NCBI RefSeq assembly: GCF_037893015.1
Contig: NC_133661.1
Location: 228,813,157-228,877,156 of the forward strand
Origin: Macrotis lagotis
Lineage: Eukaryota; Chordata; Mammalia; Peramelemorphia; Peramelidae
Length of the DNA stretch: 64,000 nt
Direction: 5' to 3'
A model generated the notes under the pieces. The model made no database searches. It had not been told where the DNA came from and worked only from the letters and a program-made list of their open reading frames with translations. A program made the translations under genes and the position numbers. Positions 42,460-54,039 of this stretch are shown here, piece after piece. How positions within the stretch are numbered: the stretch's first letter is position 1; every line of letters starts with the position of its first letter.

Positions 42460-42580
42460 AGTTTTTGCAGATGAAGACACCCAGACCAGAGAAATAAGCA
42501 ATTTACCCATGATCACATGGATGATGCAGAAATGGGGTCTTCAGGTTGTAAGACTTTTGATCTGCATCCATACCCTGACT
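42460..42580 (-). mobile_element. MIR-like SINE fragment
   Basis: 'tttgcagatgaagacaccca' and 'caatttacccatgatcacat'. Confidence 0.5.
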
Positions 42581-42639
42581 CACAGGAAATGTCTTAGGGG
42601 TTGATGGTCTCAGTTATGTCTGGGTGACATGAATATACA

Positions 42640-42720
42640 TTATATATACATATATATATACATATATGTATGTACATATATGTATATATACAAACATATA
42701 TAAAATACATGTGTATGACA
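42640..42720. repeat. ATAC/ATGT-rich microsatellite
   Basis: Alternating TATA, CATA and TGTA units. Confidence 0.85.
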
Positions 42721-42764
42721 TTTGCATGTATCAGTTATTGATCTAAAGAGAGCAAGAGAATTCC

Positions 42765-42960
42765 TACTCTGTGCCAATCACTGTACGAAGGGATGGAGAT
42801 ACAAAGAAAAGGAAAAATTATTTAGTGCTTTCAAGGAGTTCACATTCTAATGGGGAAGACAACATGCAAATAACTATGTACCAACAAGCTATAGACAGGG
42901 AAAACTGGGAATAATCACAAAGGAAGGCACTCAAATTAAGGAGGACTGAAAAAGGCTTCT
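42765..42960 (+). repeat. Old dispersed repeat, family not assigned
   Basis: 'tgtgccaatcactgtacgaa', 'tttcaaggagttcacattct' and 'aatggggaagacaacatgca'. Confidence 0.5.
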
Positions 42961-43605
42961 TCTGTACATGTGTGTATTGGGGTGAGTTCTGTGTGGGTGT
43001 CTTATCCTGAGCCAAAGGGAAGTCTGTGAGACCCTGAAAATAGGATCTTGAAGTCTAGCAAGTAAGATCATCATTCCCAGAAGCAATTGCTCCAGATGGA
43101 GACAGATCAAACAGAGCAAGATTCTGTGAAACTCTTGGTGATTAAACCTGTTAAGCCTTCCCTAGGATGCTTAATCAGACTGGGGAGATCAAAGAGAGTC
43201 AAGAAAACAAGTGAATGATATCTTAGGTGAGCAATCATTGATCCAAGTTTGAAGAAGTCATTGAGTTGAGTCCTGCCACCCCCTCATCCTCAACCTGGTC
43301 ACCATTTCTGAGGTTCAGAAAGGTTAAGGGATTTAGGTCACACAGATGGTAACCCAAACATAAAGAGTTCCACAGCCAGGCAGAGTCCAAGTTTAGCAAG
43401 GAGAGCTAAGCAAAATGGGTAGGAAATGATAGTGTGTGAATTCCAGAATTAGAATGGTACTTTGACAGACCCTCTGCCATCAAAAATGGTCATTTACGCT
43501 AGAGGAGATACCAGTTTACAAAAACAGTTTTTCTTAGTATCTTATGTAATTACTTGCCAGAAATCTAGAGATCATTGTTCATTATTATCAAATAAGTCAT
43601 TATCT
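42961..43605. other. No gene recognised
   Basis: A weak MIR-like segment lies near 43,300-43,355 ('aaggttaagggatttaggtc'). Nothing else is clear. Confidence 0.35.
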
Positions 43606-43609
43606 TTCT

Positions 43610-43745
43610 GCTAGGCAGTCCAGAAGTTGGAGTCCTGGCTCTGGAGTCAGGAAGCCTAAGGTCAAATCTTTCCTCAGATACTTAATAGATGTGACCCCTA
43701 GGCAAGTTACTTCACCTTTATCTCAGTTGCCTCAATTGTAAAATA
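43610..43745 (+). mobile_element. MAR1/MIR-type SINE
   Basis: 'tggctctggagtcaggaagc' and 'cctaggcaagttacttcacc' with an AAT-rich end. Confidence 0.72.
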
Positions 43746-43885
43746 ATGATAATAATAATAATAATATTGATGATAATATATGTGTAAACACATACATATA
43801 TACATATACACATACATTATATATAATGTGTATATATATATGTATATATATGTACATATATATGTATATATGTATAGATATAAAA
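43744..43885. repeat. AT-rich microsatellite cluster
   Basis: (ATA)n followed by alternating TA/CATA/TGTA units. It probably grew from the SINE tail. Confidence 0.88.
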
Positions 43886-44067
43886 CACCTACCTTTTGAG
43901 GTGGTTGTGATTGTTATATAAATATAAAGAGTTCAATAAGTTTTGTTTCCTTCCTTTCTTCCATGCAGATGCTCATACATTTATATAGACCTAAGAAGCA
44001 ATTAAAAGGCAACTCTTTGGTCTCCATACATGTAGACAAGGAATTCCTCCTCTCTCCCTGTTGAAAA

Positions 44068-44345
44068 CTCTCTCTCTTTCATTAAGACCCGGTGGAGAGG
44101 CCACCTCTTTCAAGAAACCTTCTCTGATTTTTCCAGTCAAAAAGGACTTCTTCCTTCTGAAATTCCCTTTGTTTGGATCTCCTATGTTTCCCAAATACAT
44201 TCTGCTGAAAATACTATTTGTGTTTGTATCCTATCTTCCCTGTTTACACCTTGAAGGCAAAGGTTGTACCTTACATAGCTTTGTTTGTTTGTATTTCCAG
44301 GGTTTAATACATAGTAGATATGGAATACATGCTTATTGAAATGAT
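44068..44345 (+). mobile_element. L2-like LINE 3' end
   Basis: 'gagaggccacctctttcaag', 'aaccttctctgatttttcca' and 'acatagtagatatggaatac'. Confidence 0.68.
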
Positions 44346-44404
44346 TTTAAATTTAATTAATTCAGCCTCTGTCAAATAACAATGATAATAATAAATTGAC
44401 TTAA

Positions 44405-44717
44405 TAATGTTCTTGTTCAGCCATTTTAGTCATGACATCCAAAAAACTATTACTAGTAAGATATTGCTCAGTAATTGGGTTTTTTCCCAGTCCTGTCCAA
44501 TTCTTTGAAAAGAGATTTCTTGGCAAAGATATTAGAATGCTTTGTCATATCCCTCTCCAGCTTATTTTAGAGACAAGGAAACTAAGTCAAATAGGGTCAA
44601 GGGACTTGCCCAGTATCACATAGCTGGTAAGGATTTGAGGCCAGATTTGAACCCAGAAAGATAAGTCTTCCTGACTTGAACCTCTTCACTCTATCCACTG
44701 TGCCACCTAACTGTCCT
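44405..44717 (-). mobile_element. MAR1-like SINE, full length
   Basis: 'tgttcagccattttagtcat', 'gacaaggaaactaagtcaaa', 'cagatttgaacccagaaaga' and 'ccactgtgccacctaactgt'. It contains a small extra segment near 44,440-44,475. Confidence 0.8.
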
Positions 44718-45012
44718 TAACTTTACATAGTACTTTACAATGTCATACAGTGTCTCCATGCAGTTTTAACTTAGCAAAGTTTTAATTACTTAAAACTGAA
44801 TTAAAAGTTTTGGAAATCCTGTATTATCTCATTTGATCCTCACAACAACCCTCTGAGGTAGATCCTATGATCATTTATTTCCATTTTACAGATGAGGAAA
44901 CTGAGAGGCTGAGAGGGGCTAAATGTTCAGGGTCACCAAGCCAAAGACTGAGAGATTATTTCAAACCTAGGTCTTTCTTGAGTGCTGGTTCTAATCTCTA
45001 ACCATTGTGAAA
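44718..45012 (-). mobile_element. MIR-like SINE, long form
   Basis: 'ctcatttgatcctcacaaca' and 'ccattttacagatgaggaaa', then 'tgttcagggtcaccaagcca'. Confidence 0.72.
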
Positions 45013-45238
45013 ACCTGCCAAATTTACAGAATTTTTTCTCTTGTAAAATAAAAAGGAAAATCAGACAAGTTTTCTTACCCATGTTTTTTTTAGAAAAAGT
45101 TTTATTGCAGATTCATTGCAGGTTAGCTCTTTCTGTAAGAAAATAAAATAATTAAGGAGAATTAATAAGAGAGTGACCTCATCTGGAAATGCTGACATTT
45201 CACAAATGTAGCATAACTCTACCTCTATTTCTTCTTAA

Positions 45239-47865
45239 TTTAATTTAATTTTATTTTATTGGTGCTCTAGTCTGTATTCAGATACCATCAGCTCTGTCCT
45301 TGGGATGGATAGCATTCTTTATTGAAAGTCCATCAGAGAAATTGGTTCAATATTTTTTCCCACAGTTGCTATTCTTAACTTTATTTCCCTCTATCCTCTT
45401 CCTCCCTACTCCCATTTATTCTATTCTCTCTCTCCTTTCATCCTGTCCCTCCTCAAAAATGTCTTGTATCTGACCAACTTCACCCATGATCTTCCCTCTC
45501 TTCTGTCCCTTATACCCCTCTCCTCCCCATCCCCTTTCTCCCATTCCTTTCCTTTCCTATTTTCCTCTAAGTAAGATAGATTTTTATACCCAATTGAGAG
45601 TGTATGCTATTTCCTCTCTGAGTCATTTCTGATGAAATGAAGACTCACTCATTCCCCCTCATCTTCCCCCTTTCCATTCCATTGCAGAAGTTTTTTTCTT
45701 TCCTTCTTCTGTATGAAATAACTTGGCCCATTCTACCTCTTCTTTCCCTTTCTCTCAGTACATTCCTTTCATGCCCATTAACTCCATCTTTAAAATATAT
45801 TATACCTTCATATTTGGCTCCCTCCTGTGCCTTGTCTATATATGCTCCTTCTAACTGTTCTATTAAATGAGAAAATTCATAGAGGTTTTCAGTAACATCT
45901 TCCCACGCAGGAATATATACACAGTTCAACATCATTAAGTTCCTCATAATTAGTCCTTTTCATCTACCCTCTCTGTGCTTCAACTATGTCCTGTACTTGA
46001 AGATCAAACTTTCTGTTCATTTCTGGTTGTTTCACAACAGGAAAATTTGAAAGTTGCCTATTTCATTGAATACCCATCTTTTCCCCTGAAAGAGTATGTT
46101 GATTTTTGCTGGGTTGTTGATTCTCAGTTGTAATCCAAGCTCTTTTACCTTTTGGAATATCATATTCCAAACCTTAAGAACCCTTAATGTAAAACTCCTA
46201 AATCTGGTGTTATACTGATTCTAGCTCCATGATATTTGAATTGTTTCATTCTGGCTACTTGTAATATTTTCTCCTTGCCTTAGGAGTTCTGGAATTTGGC
46301 TATAATATTCCTGGTTATTTTTTTCATTTTGGTATCTCTTTCAGGAGGTGATCAGTGGATTCCCTCAATTTCCATTTACCTCTGCTTCTAGGATATCAGG
46401 ACCATTTTGCTGGATTATTTCTTGAGAAATAAAGTCTAGGCTCTTTTCCTGGTCATGAGTTTCAAGTAGCCCAATAATTTTTAAATTATCTCTCCAGGTC
46501 AGTTGTTTTACCAATGAGATATTTCACATTTTCTTCTAGTTTTTCATTATTTTGGTTTTCTTTTATTGTTTTTTGATTTTTCATAAAGTCATCAGCCTAC
46601 CTTAGTTCCATTCTACATTTGAAGGAATCATTTCCTTCAAAGAGCTTTTGTATCTCTTTTCTATCTGATTAAATGTGCTTTTTGAGGCATTCTTTTCAAC
46701 ATTGACTTTCAGGACTGCTTTTTCAATTTGACCTAAACTGGCTTTTAAGATGGGTTTTTTTTTTTAGTATTTTTTGTATGTTCCTCACCAGGCTTCTGAC
46801 TTAGTTTTCATAATTTTCCTTCACCATTCTCATTTCCCTTTTCAATTTTTCCTCTACTGCCCTTACTTGATTTTCAACATCTTTTTTTGAGCTCTATCTT
46901 AGCTCGAGGCTAATTATATTTTTTGTGGAAGCTTTAAATACAAAAGATTCGATTTGTTATCTACTGAGTATGTAATTTTGATTCTCCATGGGGACAAAGT
47001 AATTGATTATGGTTGGATTTTTTTCTTCTGTTGTTTGCTCATCTCCCCAACCTATGACTTGATTTTTAAGTCTTTGTTAAGGTGGGTCTCTGCTTCTAGG
47101 GTGGAGGATGCTCTTTCCCAATTTTTTTCTTTCCCAAACTTTTGAGGGTTTTTTGCAATTATCTTTAGAGACACTCCTGCTCTCCTGGCCTGTGCTCTGA
47201 TCTATGGATAACCACAAGTACTCCTTTCTGCCCTGGAGCTTTGAGGAGGGTTCCCACTCTACTGTGGCAGTAAAGCTTCCTTTCTTGTGTCTGGGGCACA
47301 GACTGCGACCTGAATCTGAACATAGACAAAACCACAGAATCCTGTCTCAGGGATTGATGGCAAAGAGGGACCTCTTCAATCTCTCCCGACTCCTTTACTC
47401 TCAGTAGATTGAGTGCTCTGGAAGCAGCTGCCCAATGGTTCCCTGCCTGGTAGTTCCCCAGGCTTGCCTGGGGGCTGAGTCTGAGGCTGTGCTATACTGG
47501 GCTTCACTCTCACTCTGGTGCTACAGAGTTATCCTGTTGAGCTTCCTAGTCGTCCTTGGCGATCTGGGCTGAGAGGTTTGGAAACCCCCACTGCTGCCTT
47601 GGACCCAGACTTGTTCCTAGATGGCTGGAGCTGGTGTGCTCAGGTGCAGCTGGCACCACCTGGGCTGCCCTGCAGCCCTTTCTAATTCTGATTTAATAGA
47701 CCTTTCCTGAGGATCTTCCAAGTTGTCTTAGGCTGGGAAATTGTTTCTCTCAGTCTTTCCGTAGGTTCCACCACTCTAGAATTTGGTTACAGTCATTTAA
47801 AATTATTTGGAGTGGTCTGGGGAAATTTCCTGCCTTCACTCCACCATTTTGACTCTGACCCCCCC
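45239..47865 (-). mobile_element. HAL1-like element (half-L1, ORF1 only)
   Basis: The 5' end is at the right: on the minus strand it starts with a G run and GTCAGAGTCAAAATGGTGGA, typical of marsupial L1/HAL1 5'UTRs. A GC-richer 5' region (47,150-47,865) is followed by coiled-coil and RRM-like ORF1 sequence (about 46,250-46,900), homologous to the ORF1 at 61,850-62,880. Where ORF2 would start there is instead an A/G-rich 3' region (45,239-46,200). ORF1 is broken by stops. ATTTCTTCTTAA (45,227) and ATTTCTTTTAAA (47,866) match at 10 of 12 and may be the target duplication. HAL1 moves only with help from L1. Confidence 0.75.
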
Positions 47866-47869
47866 ATTT

Positions 47870-48400
47870 CTTTTAAAAAAAATAAATGGAAATATATTTT
47901 CTTCTCCCCCTGCCCTTTCATTCCATTGGGAAAAAAAAGGTAAAAGAAAAACACATTCCTTTAGCAACTACACATAGTCAAGCAAAACAAATTCACTCAT
48001 TGACTGTACTCAAAAATATCCATCTCCTTCTGTACTCTGTAACCATCATTTCTCTGTAATGCAAGCATGTTTCACCATTGGTCCCCCAGAATTGTAAGTT
48101 GTCTTTGTACTTACAACTTCAAAGGTGTTAATTTTTATTGTGTTGTTATTATCATATAAATTCTCCCCCTGGTTCTGCTCATTTTATTGCTCAATAGTTT
48201 ATAGAAGTAATTAATTGTTCTTCCAATTTTTGCTAGAATTAACTTGTGAATCCATATGGTCCTGAAGGGGTTTTTTAAAATTTGGAAGTTTATTAATGAC
48301 CTATTGAATTTGTTCTGAAATTGGGTTGTATAAATTTCCTTTTTAATTCCTATACCTAGCAACAATTATGTCTTCCTCTGAGTCATTTTGTGGTAAATCT
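47870..48400 (-). mobile_element. L1-like fragment (3'UTR and part of ORF2)
   Basis: 'tgaatccatatggtcctgaa' reversed encodes the conserved GPDGF-type segment of L1 RT in degenerate form. The left part resembles an L1 3' region. It looks internally deleted. It may be the target of the HAL1 insertion. Confidence 0.5.
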
Positions 48401-48408
48401 AAATTCAC

Positions 48409-48564
48409 TTTTTTTGTTGTTGTTTTTTGCAAGGCAGTGAGGTTAAGTGAATTGCCCCAGGTCACATAGCTAGGTAATTCATTAGGTGTCTGAGATTGGA
48501 TTTGAACTCAGGTCCTCTTGACCCCAGAATCAGTGCTCTATCCACTGTGCTACCTTGCTGCTCC
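48409..48564 (-). mobile_element. WSINE1/SINE1-type SINE
   Basis: 'ttgcaaggcagtgaggttaa', 'ggtcacatagctaggtaatt' and 'tgctctatccactgtgctac'. Confidence 0.85.
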
Positions 48565-48943
48565 AGCATTTGTGTTTTTAAAAAAGAAAAGAAGAAAGCC
48601 CATATACTAAACTTGTGAATTCAAATGAGACTAATTGAAGGAAATTTTTTAACAGCTATAAGAGACCTCTGGCTGACTAGACAGAGGATGCTACAAAAAG
48701 TTTTCATGTGATTGACTGTGGGGTGGAGTAAGAAGAGGGGAGGAAATGGTTTTCGAGCTTTCTTTTTTGGTATAGGAAATATCCCATCTTAGACCAGGCT
48801 CATTTTATCAGATGAGTTTGCTTCCTAAGAGTTGTAGGGAAGTAATTGGTGGAGAAGCAGATACTTGTTTCCATTTCCAAATTTATGTTTTGGGATCTTT
48901 GGTTATTTTAATCAGTTGAAAAGACAAAGGTTGGGGAAAAGGC
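48565..48943. other. No gene recognised
   Basis: Nothing distinctive seen. Confidence 0.35.
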
Positions 48944-49178
48944 AACCAGATGGTACAGAAGATAGAAGATTGGACCTAGTGTCAAGAAGACATGAATTCA
49001 AGTATTGCCTTAGAAATCTATTAACTGTGTGATCCTGAGAGTCACCTAACCCTATTTATCTGTTTCCTTATCTATAAAATGAAGATAATAATAGTCTCTA
49101 CCTCCTAGATGAGGATAAAATAAAATAATATATTAAAAATGCTTTCTAAACTTTAAAATACTATTAAAAGCTAGTTAT
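48944..49178 (+). mobile_element. MIR/MAR1-type SINE, long form
   Basis: 'gcaaccagatggtacagaag', 'actgtgtgatcctgagagtc' and 'agtctctacctcctagatga'. Confidence 0.72.
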
Positions 49179-49428
49179 TTATTTTTAAAAGGACAGAGCC
49201 TGATTCACCCCAATAAATAACTCAATAACGTTAGCTATTCTCAATGAAATAGGGGTTTCCTCCTATGGCCTTCATTGGGTTTTCAGAGTCCAGGGGCCCC
49301 TCCTCTATATCTGCAGTCATGGGTTCATAGAGGTTAAATGGTAACTGTAAGAACTACATATGAGTGTACTTGGCCTGGATTTCTGCTTTAAGTCTTAATT
49401 CTGCTCAACCATTCTCCAATCTCTAAAG

Positions 49429-49641
49429 CAGAGATTCTTGACCTTTTCTCATATCCTGGATTTCTTTGGCAACCTAACAAAGTCTTTGAATACTTCTCAG
49501 TACAATATTTTTAAATAATTGATAGAAATACTAAATTTCAGGTAGAAGTAAGAAAAAAATAAAGATATAATTTTTTTTCTTTCTCATGCAAGTTTACACT
49601 TATCAGACATCTTTTCATGGAACCTAGGTTAAGAAAGCCTG
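49429..49641. mobile_element. hAT-type MITE with perfect 8-bp target duplication
   Basis: CTCTAAAG is repeated exactly at 49,421-49,428 and 49,642-49,649. The element starts CAGAGATTCTTGACC and ends GGTTAAGAAAGCCTG, whose reverse complement CAGGCTTTCTTAACC matches at 11 of 15. The 8-bp duplication and CAG...CTG ends fit hAT (MER/Charlie-type). It is 213 bp with no coding capacity. Confidence 0.88.
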
Positions 49642-49649
49642 CTCTAAAG

Positions 49650-50005
49650 TAAGTTCTAAATGCAGTGAATAGATTATGATTCAGGGATTTTTGTTATGTT
49701 TCATACATGTTCATATGACTTACATCTATGAGGTAAGCCAGAAGGCAATTAGCAGGGTTTAGATTAAACCCCAGTGTGTCCTTCCCTGTTAGCTTTTGAG
49801 GCTCAGTGACTGTTTGGGTAAGGGTTCATATCTTAGCTGTTTTATCTTCATCTCATACATGAGAGAGCTAAATCCTTGGGTCAAGAGCTATACAAAAATA
49901 AGGATCTGTGATTGCAAACCAAAAAGTCCTTGTTAACAGGAGACTAGTTCTATCTGTGATAGGAATGAAAAGATCAGAGTTCTTCCTCTATGTACATTAA
50001 GAGCA
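49650..50005. other. No gene recognised
   Basis: Nothing distinctive seen. Confidence 0.35.
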
Positions 50006-50009
50006 GGTA

Positions 50010-50250
50010 GTTGGCACAGTTGGGCTTGGAGCCAAGAAAACTGATCTTTCTGGGTTCAAATTTGGCCTCAGATACTTACTAGCTGGGTTATCCTGGACAA
50101 GTCACTTAACCCTGTTTGCCTCAGTTTCTTCCTCTGTAAAATGATCTGGAGAAGGAAATGGCAAATAACTCTAGTATCTTTGCCGAGATAAGTCCAAATA
50201 GAGTCATGAAGAATTAGACTAGATTGAAAATGACTTGACAGGAACAAATG
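50010..50250 (+). mobile_element. MAR1-like SINE, full length
   Basis: 'gggttatcctggacaagtca', 'tgtaaaatgatctggagaag' and 'agagtcatgaagaattagac'. Confidence 0.82.
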
Positions 50251-51394
50251 CCTATTAGGTAAGTTCTTTCCCTAAAAGGCAAGGACGTTGTCTATCTTGG
50301 CTTAGGTTTAAGACAAGTAGCTTTTTGGTGGCCTGAGGTGGCATAACCATTTGTGGTCATCTGAGGACATAAAAAGTCCTTTCCCATATCCCCCACAGGG
50401 AATAGGGACCTTTCATACTTGCTATATCCCAAAACTACTTTCTGATTCAAAATTAAGTTCATTTGTTAAAAATTGAATAACTTATTTTGTTCCAGTTCTG
50501 GACCTAAACCACTAGAGGACTCATCTGAGTCAGGACCAGCCCATGACACAATCTCTTACAGTCATAATTAGATTTTTTCCCTCCAATGGTGTAAAAATAA
50601 CCATTGAGGAGAGGTATAGAGGTTGTGCAGGGGACTGTCCAACTGCAGGTGTTATCTTGATGGAAAAGGGGACTATCTGGCTCTCTTGTCTACTGGAGAA
50701 GGTGGCTCGCACAGGATTGAGGAAGTGGTGGATATGCCACAAGACAGGGATAAGTACTAAGAGGTGAGACATGTAATAGAGAGGAAGTTAGTATGCCTGA
50801 ATATAGGTGTCCTGAAGCAAAACCCTGCTTATACCTCCTAATTATATCTTCTTCCTGATCTCAGCTATCAGGAAAGTATATGTAACTCAATTTCCTAGTT
50901 CTAGATGATTATTTTCAGCTATAAAGGTGATAGCTAACAGAGGCTAGATACATGTGCAATGCTTTTAATTTGCCATGGAATTATTTCATTTTTCTCCTTG
51001 CTATATGAGGTGATACTGCTAGGTGACAGTATAATTATTCAAATGATTGGGAAATTCTTTTGGGTGGGGTTTTGATCTGCCTTGGCAGTCTGGAAGTTTG
51101 TCACTTTTAGGTCTCTTAATTGGCTGCAAGATTGACATAAGTGTGTGGGTTTAGAGATTTTATTTTAAGAATTGAGGAAAGCCTATGCCTCATTGCTAGC
51201 TGCATACAGAATTAGCTCAATTGTATGATTATTGAGACCTAGTTTGTACTAAGCATGGAGTACTTTGATCTTTGAAAGTTACTCTGTTCCTCAAATCTCT
51301 GGCAAAAATTAAAGAAATAACTTTCTATTTTGGTATAAATTGCAAAGATTTCATCCAAGTTGTTTATAAGCCCACAAATGTCCCCTCTATTGAC
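50251..51394. other. No gene recognised
   Basis: Two overlapping frames on opposite strands at 50,530-50,772 (74 and 80 codons) have no recognised domain and no transcript signals. The rest is featureless. Confidence 0.35.
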
Positions 51395-51531
51395 AACCTC
51401 AAGGTTCAGTTCAAACACCATCTCTTTTAAAGCACCTCCATTATTTATCCCAGCTGTATACTACACAATCAGGAAGTTAGGGCAATTGATCCAAGGAGTA
51501 GTTATTACCCAAGTATATTGCTATAATATAT

Positions 51532-51598
51532 ATTATTATATATAACACACTTATGTATGTATGAGTATATATATATGTATATATATATATATATATGT
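51532..51598. repeat. (TA)n-rich microsatellite
   Basis: TA runs with TGTA interruptions. A short L2-like phrase ('caaggttcagttcaaacacc') lies just upstream at 51,400. Confidence 0.88.
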
Positions 51599-51599
51599 T

Positions 51600-51895
51600 T
51601 GTTGTTGTTATTCAGTCATTAAGTCCTGTCTACTCTCCTGACCTCGTTTGACCTCCCAAATCTACTCTTTAATCACCGAATCAGCATTGCTTCAGACAAC
51701 CTGAAACTTGGGAAAACCTTAGCTTAAAAAAGTTGCCCTGACCTATGTCTTGCGTCTGGACTCTGATAAAAAGAGGGAGACTGATATTTTTGCAAAGCTC
51801 TGCCTCACCTGAATCTAATTCTCTTGTAAATCAAGGCATTACCCTCTTGATGTCATTGATCCTCTTCAAGAATGAAGGACCAACAGGAGTAACTG
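51600..51895 (+). mobile_element. Composite SINE relative
   Basis: It begins 'tgttgttattcagtcattaa' (MAR1-like) and ends with the composite tail 'gtcattgatcctcttcaaga' and 'atgaaggaccaacagg'. The middle ('atcagcattgcttcagacaa') is not found in the other composite copies here. Confidence 0.5.
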
Positions 51896-52305
51896 AGTAG
51901 CTGTAAGGATATCAGCCTCTCTCCTTCTCTGAAGTTGCTTATAGAATCAGCTCCCTATGAAAAGAAGGCAAGCCTAGACCCCTAGACCTCAAATTATATC
52001 TCAGTGGCAGAGCTGCATATAGTAGAAGGAGGGAAAGCAAGAGAGCATATACCACATCACAGGTAAACTGTTATTGGACAAATTTTCTGGTACATTTTTG
52101 TTTCCTATATTTATATGTGTCTCTAGGGAAGGCTTGTATTCTCTCTGGGCAGTCTTACACTTTGCCTTAAGTCTTCTGTACAGAAAACACAAGGGATTTG
52201 GGTGATAATAGCTACATCTTTGATTATATTTTCCCCTCCCTTTCTTACTGGAACTCACTGCATTTTGAAGTTTTTCAACTTTTTCTCTGGGGATAAATAT
52301 GGTTT
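51896..52305. other. No gene recognised
   Basis: An 85-codon minus frame at 52,001-52,258 has no recognisable domain. Confidence 0.35.
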
Positions 52306-52309
52306 AATG

Positions 52310-52440
52310 AAAATAACACTATACTTGAAGTCCAAAGAATCTGAACCAAATCCTAATTACAGAACTTACTGACTTACTGTCTTAAGTCAATGATTGGAGC
52401 CTCTGCTGGCCTCAGTTTTCCTCAATGCAACATAAGGGGG
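52310..52440 (+). mobile_element. MIR-like SINE fragment
   Basis: 'tacttgaagtccaaagaatc' and 'ggcctcagttttcctcaatg'. Confidence 0.5.
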
Positions 52441-52599
52441 CTAATGTTTATACTACATGCCTCACAGTGTTGTGAGAAAAATTCTGTCAAACAAGTCCCT
52501 AATATGGGGATTTATCAAATATACAGAATGATCACTCTATACAAAGGATTATGGGGATCACTAGTTCTGTAAAGGTAGCCATACTTCTCTTAAATCTCT

Positions 52600-52825
52600 A
52601 ATTTTTTAAAATCCAAACTCCTCCAAAAAGCCATCTGCCCTTTTTTTCCTCCATTTTTCTTTTTCATTTTTTTTCTATACCCTTTCCTTCTGGATTATGA
52701 CCTCATCCCTTGTTAAAAGCTTCTCTCCTCCAATTGACCAATTGGCAGATATAACAGCTTTTTATCTGTTTTTATCTTTTTTCAATTTCTCTGAAGCATT
52801 TGATTCTGTGGCCCCCTTCCTTCTA
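52600..52825 (+). mobile_element. L2-like LINE fragment, RT region
   Basis: Translation near 52,780-52,815 gives FSEAFDSV, like the RT 'DLSAAFDTV' segment of L2/CR1 elements. It is short and degenerate. Confidence 0.4.
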
Positions 52826-53455
52826 CAGACATATTGCAGGTTTGGCTCCAGACCACCATAATAAAGCAAATATCACAATAAAATGAATCTCATAAATATT
52901 TTAGGTTTCTTGAGGCATATGAAAGGGTAAGACAACTGTAATCTATTAAGTATGAAATAGTATTATGTCTAAAAAATGTTCATGCCTCAATTAAAAAACA
53001 CTTTAGTGCTAAAAAATGCAAGTCATCATTTGAACTTTGAGCAAGTCAAAATCTTTTTGCTGGTGTTGTATCTTTTCTTGATGGTGATGACTGCCAACTG
53101 ATCAGAATGGTGGTTACTGAAGATTGGGTGTCTGATAATTTCTTAAAGTAAGACAACAATGAAGTTTGCCACATTGATTGTCTCTTCCTTTCACTTGAAC
53201 TCTTAAAGGTTTTGTAGTTACTATTTGACTTAATTTCAATGTTGTGTATCTCAAGAAATAGACTTGAGAGGAGAAAGAGAGAAAGAGAGACAGAGAGAGA
53301 GAGAGACAGAGAGACAGAGAGACAGAGAGACAGAGAGATGAGGGAACTGCCTGTTGATGGAGCAGTGAGAATATACCCAACATTTACCGATATATGAGTG
53401 AGGGTCATGGCACTTCAAAACAATTAAAATAATAACATCATAGAACACTAATTAT
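52826..53455 (-). mobile_element. Tigger-type (pogo/Tc1-mariner) DNA transposon, internally deleted
   Basis: The left end CAGACATATTGCAGGTTTGG, followed by GCTCCAGACCACC, is the Tigger 3' terminal region in reverse. The minus strand codes the transposase C-terminal tail (QTSLLSYFKKL...PAKRF) at about 53,046-53,190. Next to it lies sequence resembling the Tigger 5' non-coding region, so most of the transposase is missing. A GA/GACA repeat has expanded in the 5' part. The 120-codon minus frame at 53,046-53,408 is this fusion, not a gene. The right end is cut by a MIR-like SINE. Confidence 0.8.
53268..53340. repeat. GA/GACA microsatellite inside Tigger
   Basis: A run of GAGA and GAGACA units. 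Confidence 0.92.
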
Positions 53456-53461
53456 AGATCA

Positions 53462-53690
53462 CTATGGAGTCAAGAAGACCTGAGTTCAAATTCAGCCTCA
53501 GACATTTAGTAGCTGTCTGACCCTTGGCAAGTCATCTCACTTTTGCTTGCCTCTTCAATAGTAAAATGGGAATAATAATAGCAACCACTCCCCAGGGTTT
53601 ATGTGAAGATCAAATGAGATAATATTTGTTAAGTACCTAATGCATAAGTAGGTATTTAATAAATACTTATTTCCTTTCTTCTTTCCTTCA
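53462..53690 (+). mobile_element. MIR-like SINE, long form
   Basis: 'ggagtcaagaagacctgagt', 'ctgacccttggcaagtcatc' and 'aatgagataatatttgttaa'. Confidence 0.78.
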
Positions 53691-53719
53691 TTCTTTAAAG
53701 AAGATAGTTAAAAAAAAGC

Positions 53720-54020
53720 CTCATGTTTATTTTGTGGTCCCCCACTTTTCTATATATCTGTCTGTTTTCTGTTATTGTTATAATTTACTTACTAGTAGTC
53801 CATGTATATATTCATATTTTTGTTTTCATATATCTTCTCATATTTTTTGTATTCTTCGTATTCATTATTTGTAACAATAATATTCCATTATATTACATAG
53901 GCTCTTTCCAATTTTTAATATTGCAAACAGCTGCTTGCAATATCTGTATACAGAAAAGTGTTTTTTCTTATCAGTATTTCCTTAGAATATGGTCCTATGG
54001 ATTCACTAAATCAAAATAAT
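53720..54020 (-). mobile_element. Degenerate L1 fragment
   Basis: 'aacaataatattccattata' and 'aacagctgcttgcaatatct' resemble the reversed ORF2 C-terminal to 3'UTR region of the L1s at 37,860 and 59,100. Weak. Confidence 0.4.
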
Positions 54021-54039
54021 CTAAATAACTTTCTGTTTT

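Noticed and set aside
50530-50772. Overlapping frames of 74 and 80 codons
   Set aside because: No recognised domain, both strands equally open, and no promoter, poly(A) or splice evidence.
53046-53408. 120-codon minus-strand frame as a gene
   Set aside because: It joins Tigger 5' non-coding sequence, a microsatellite and the transposase C-terminus; the catalytic domain is absent.
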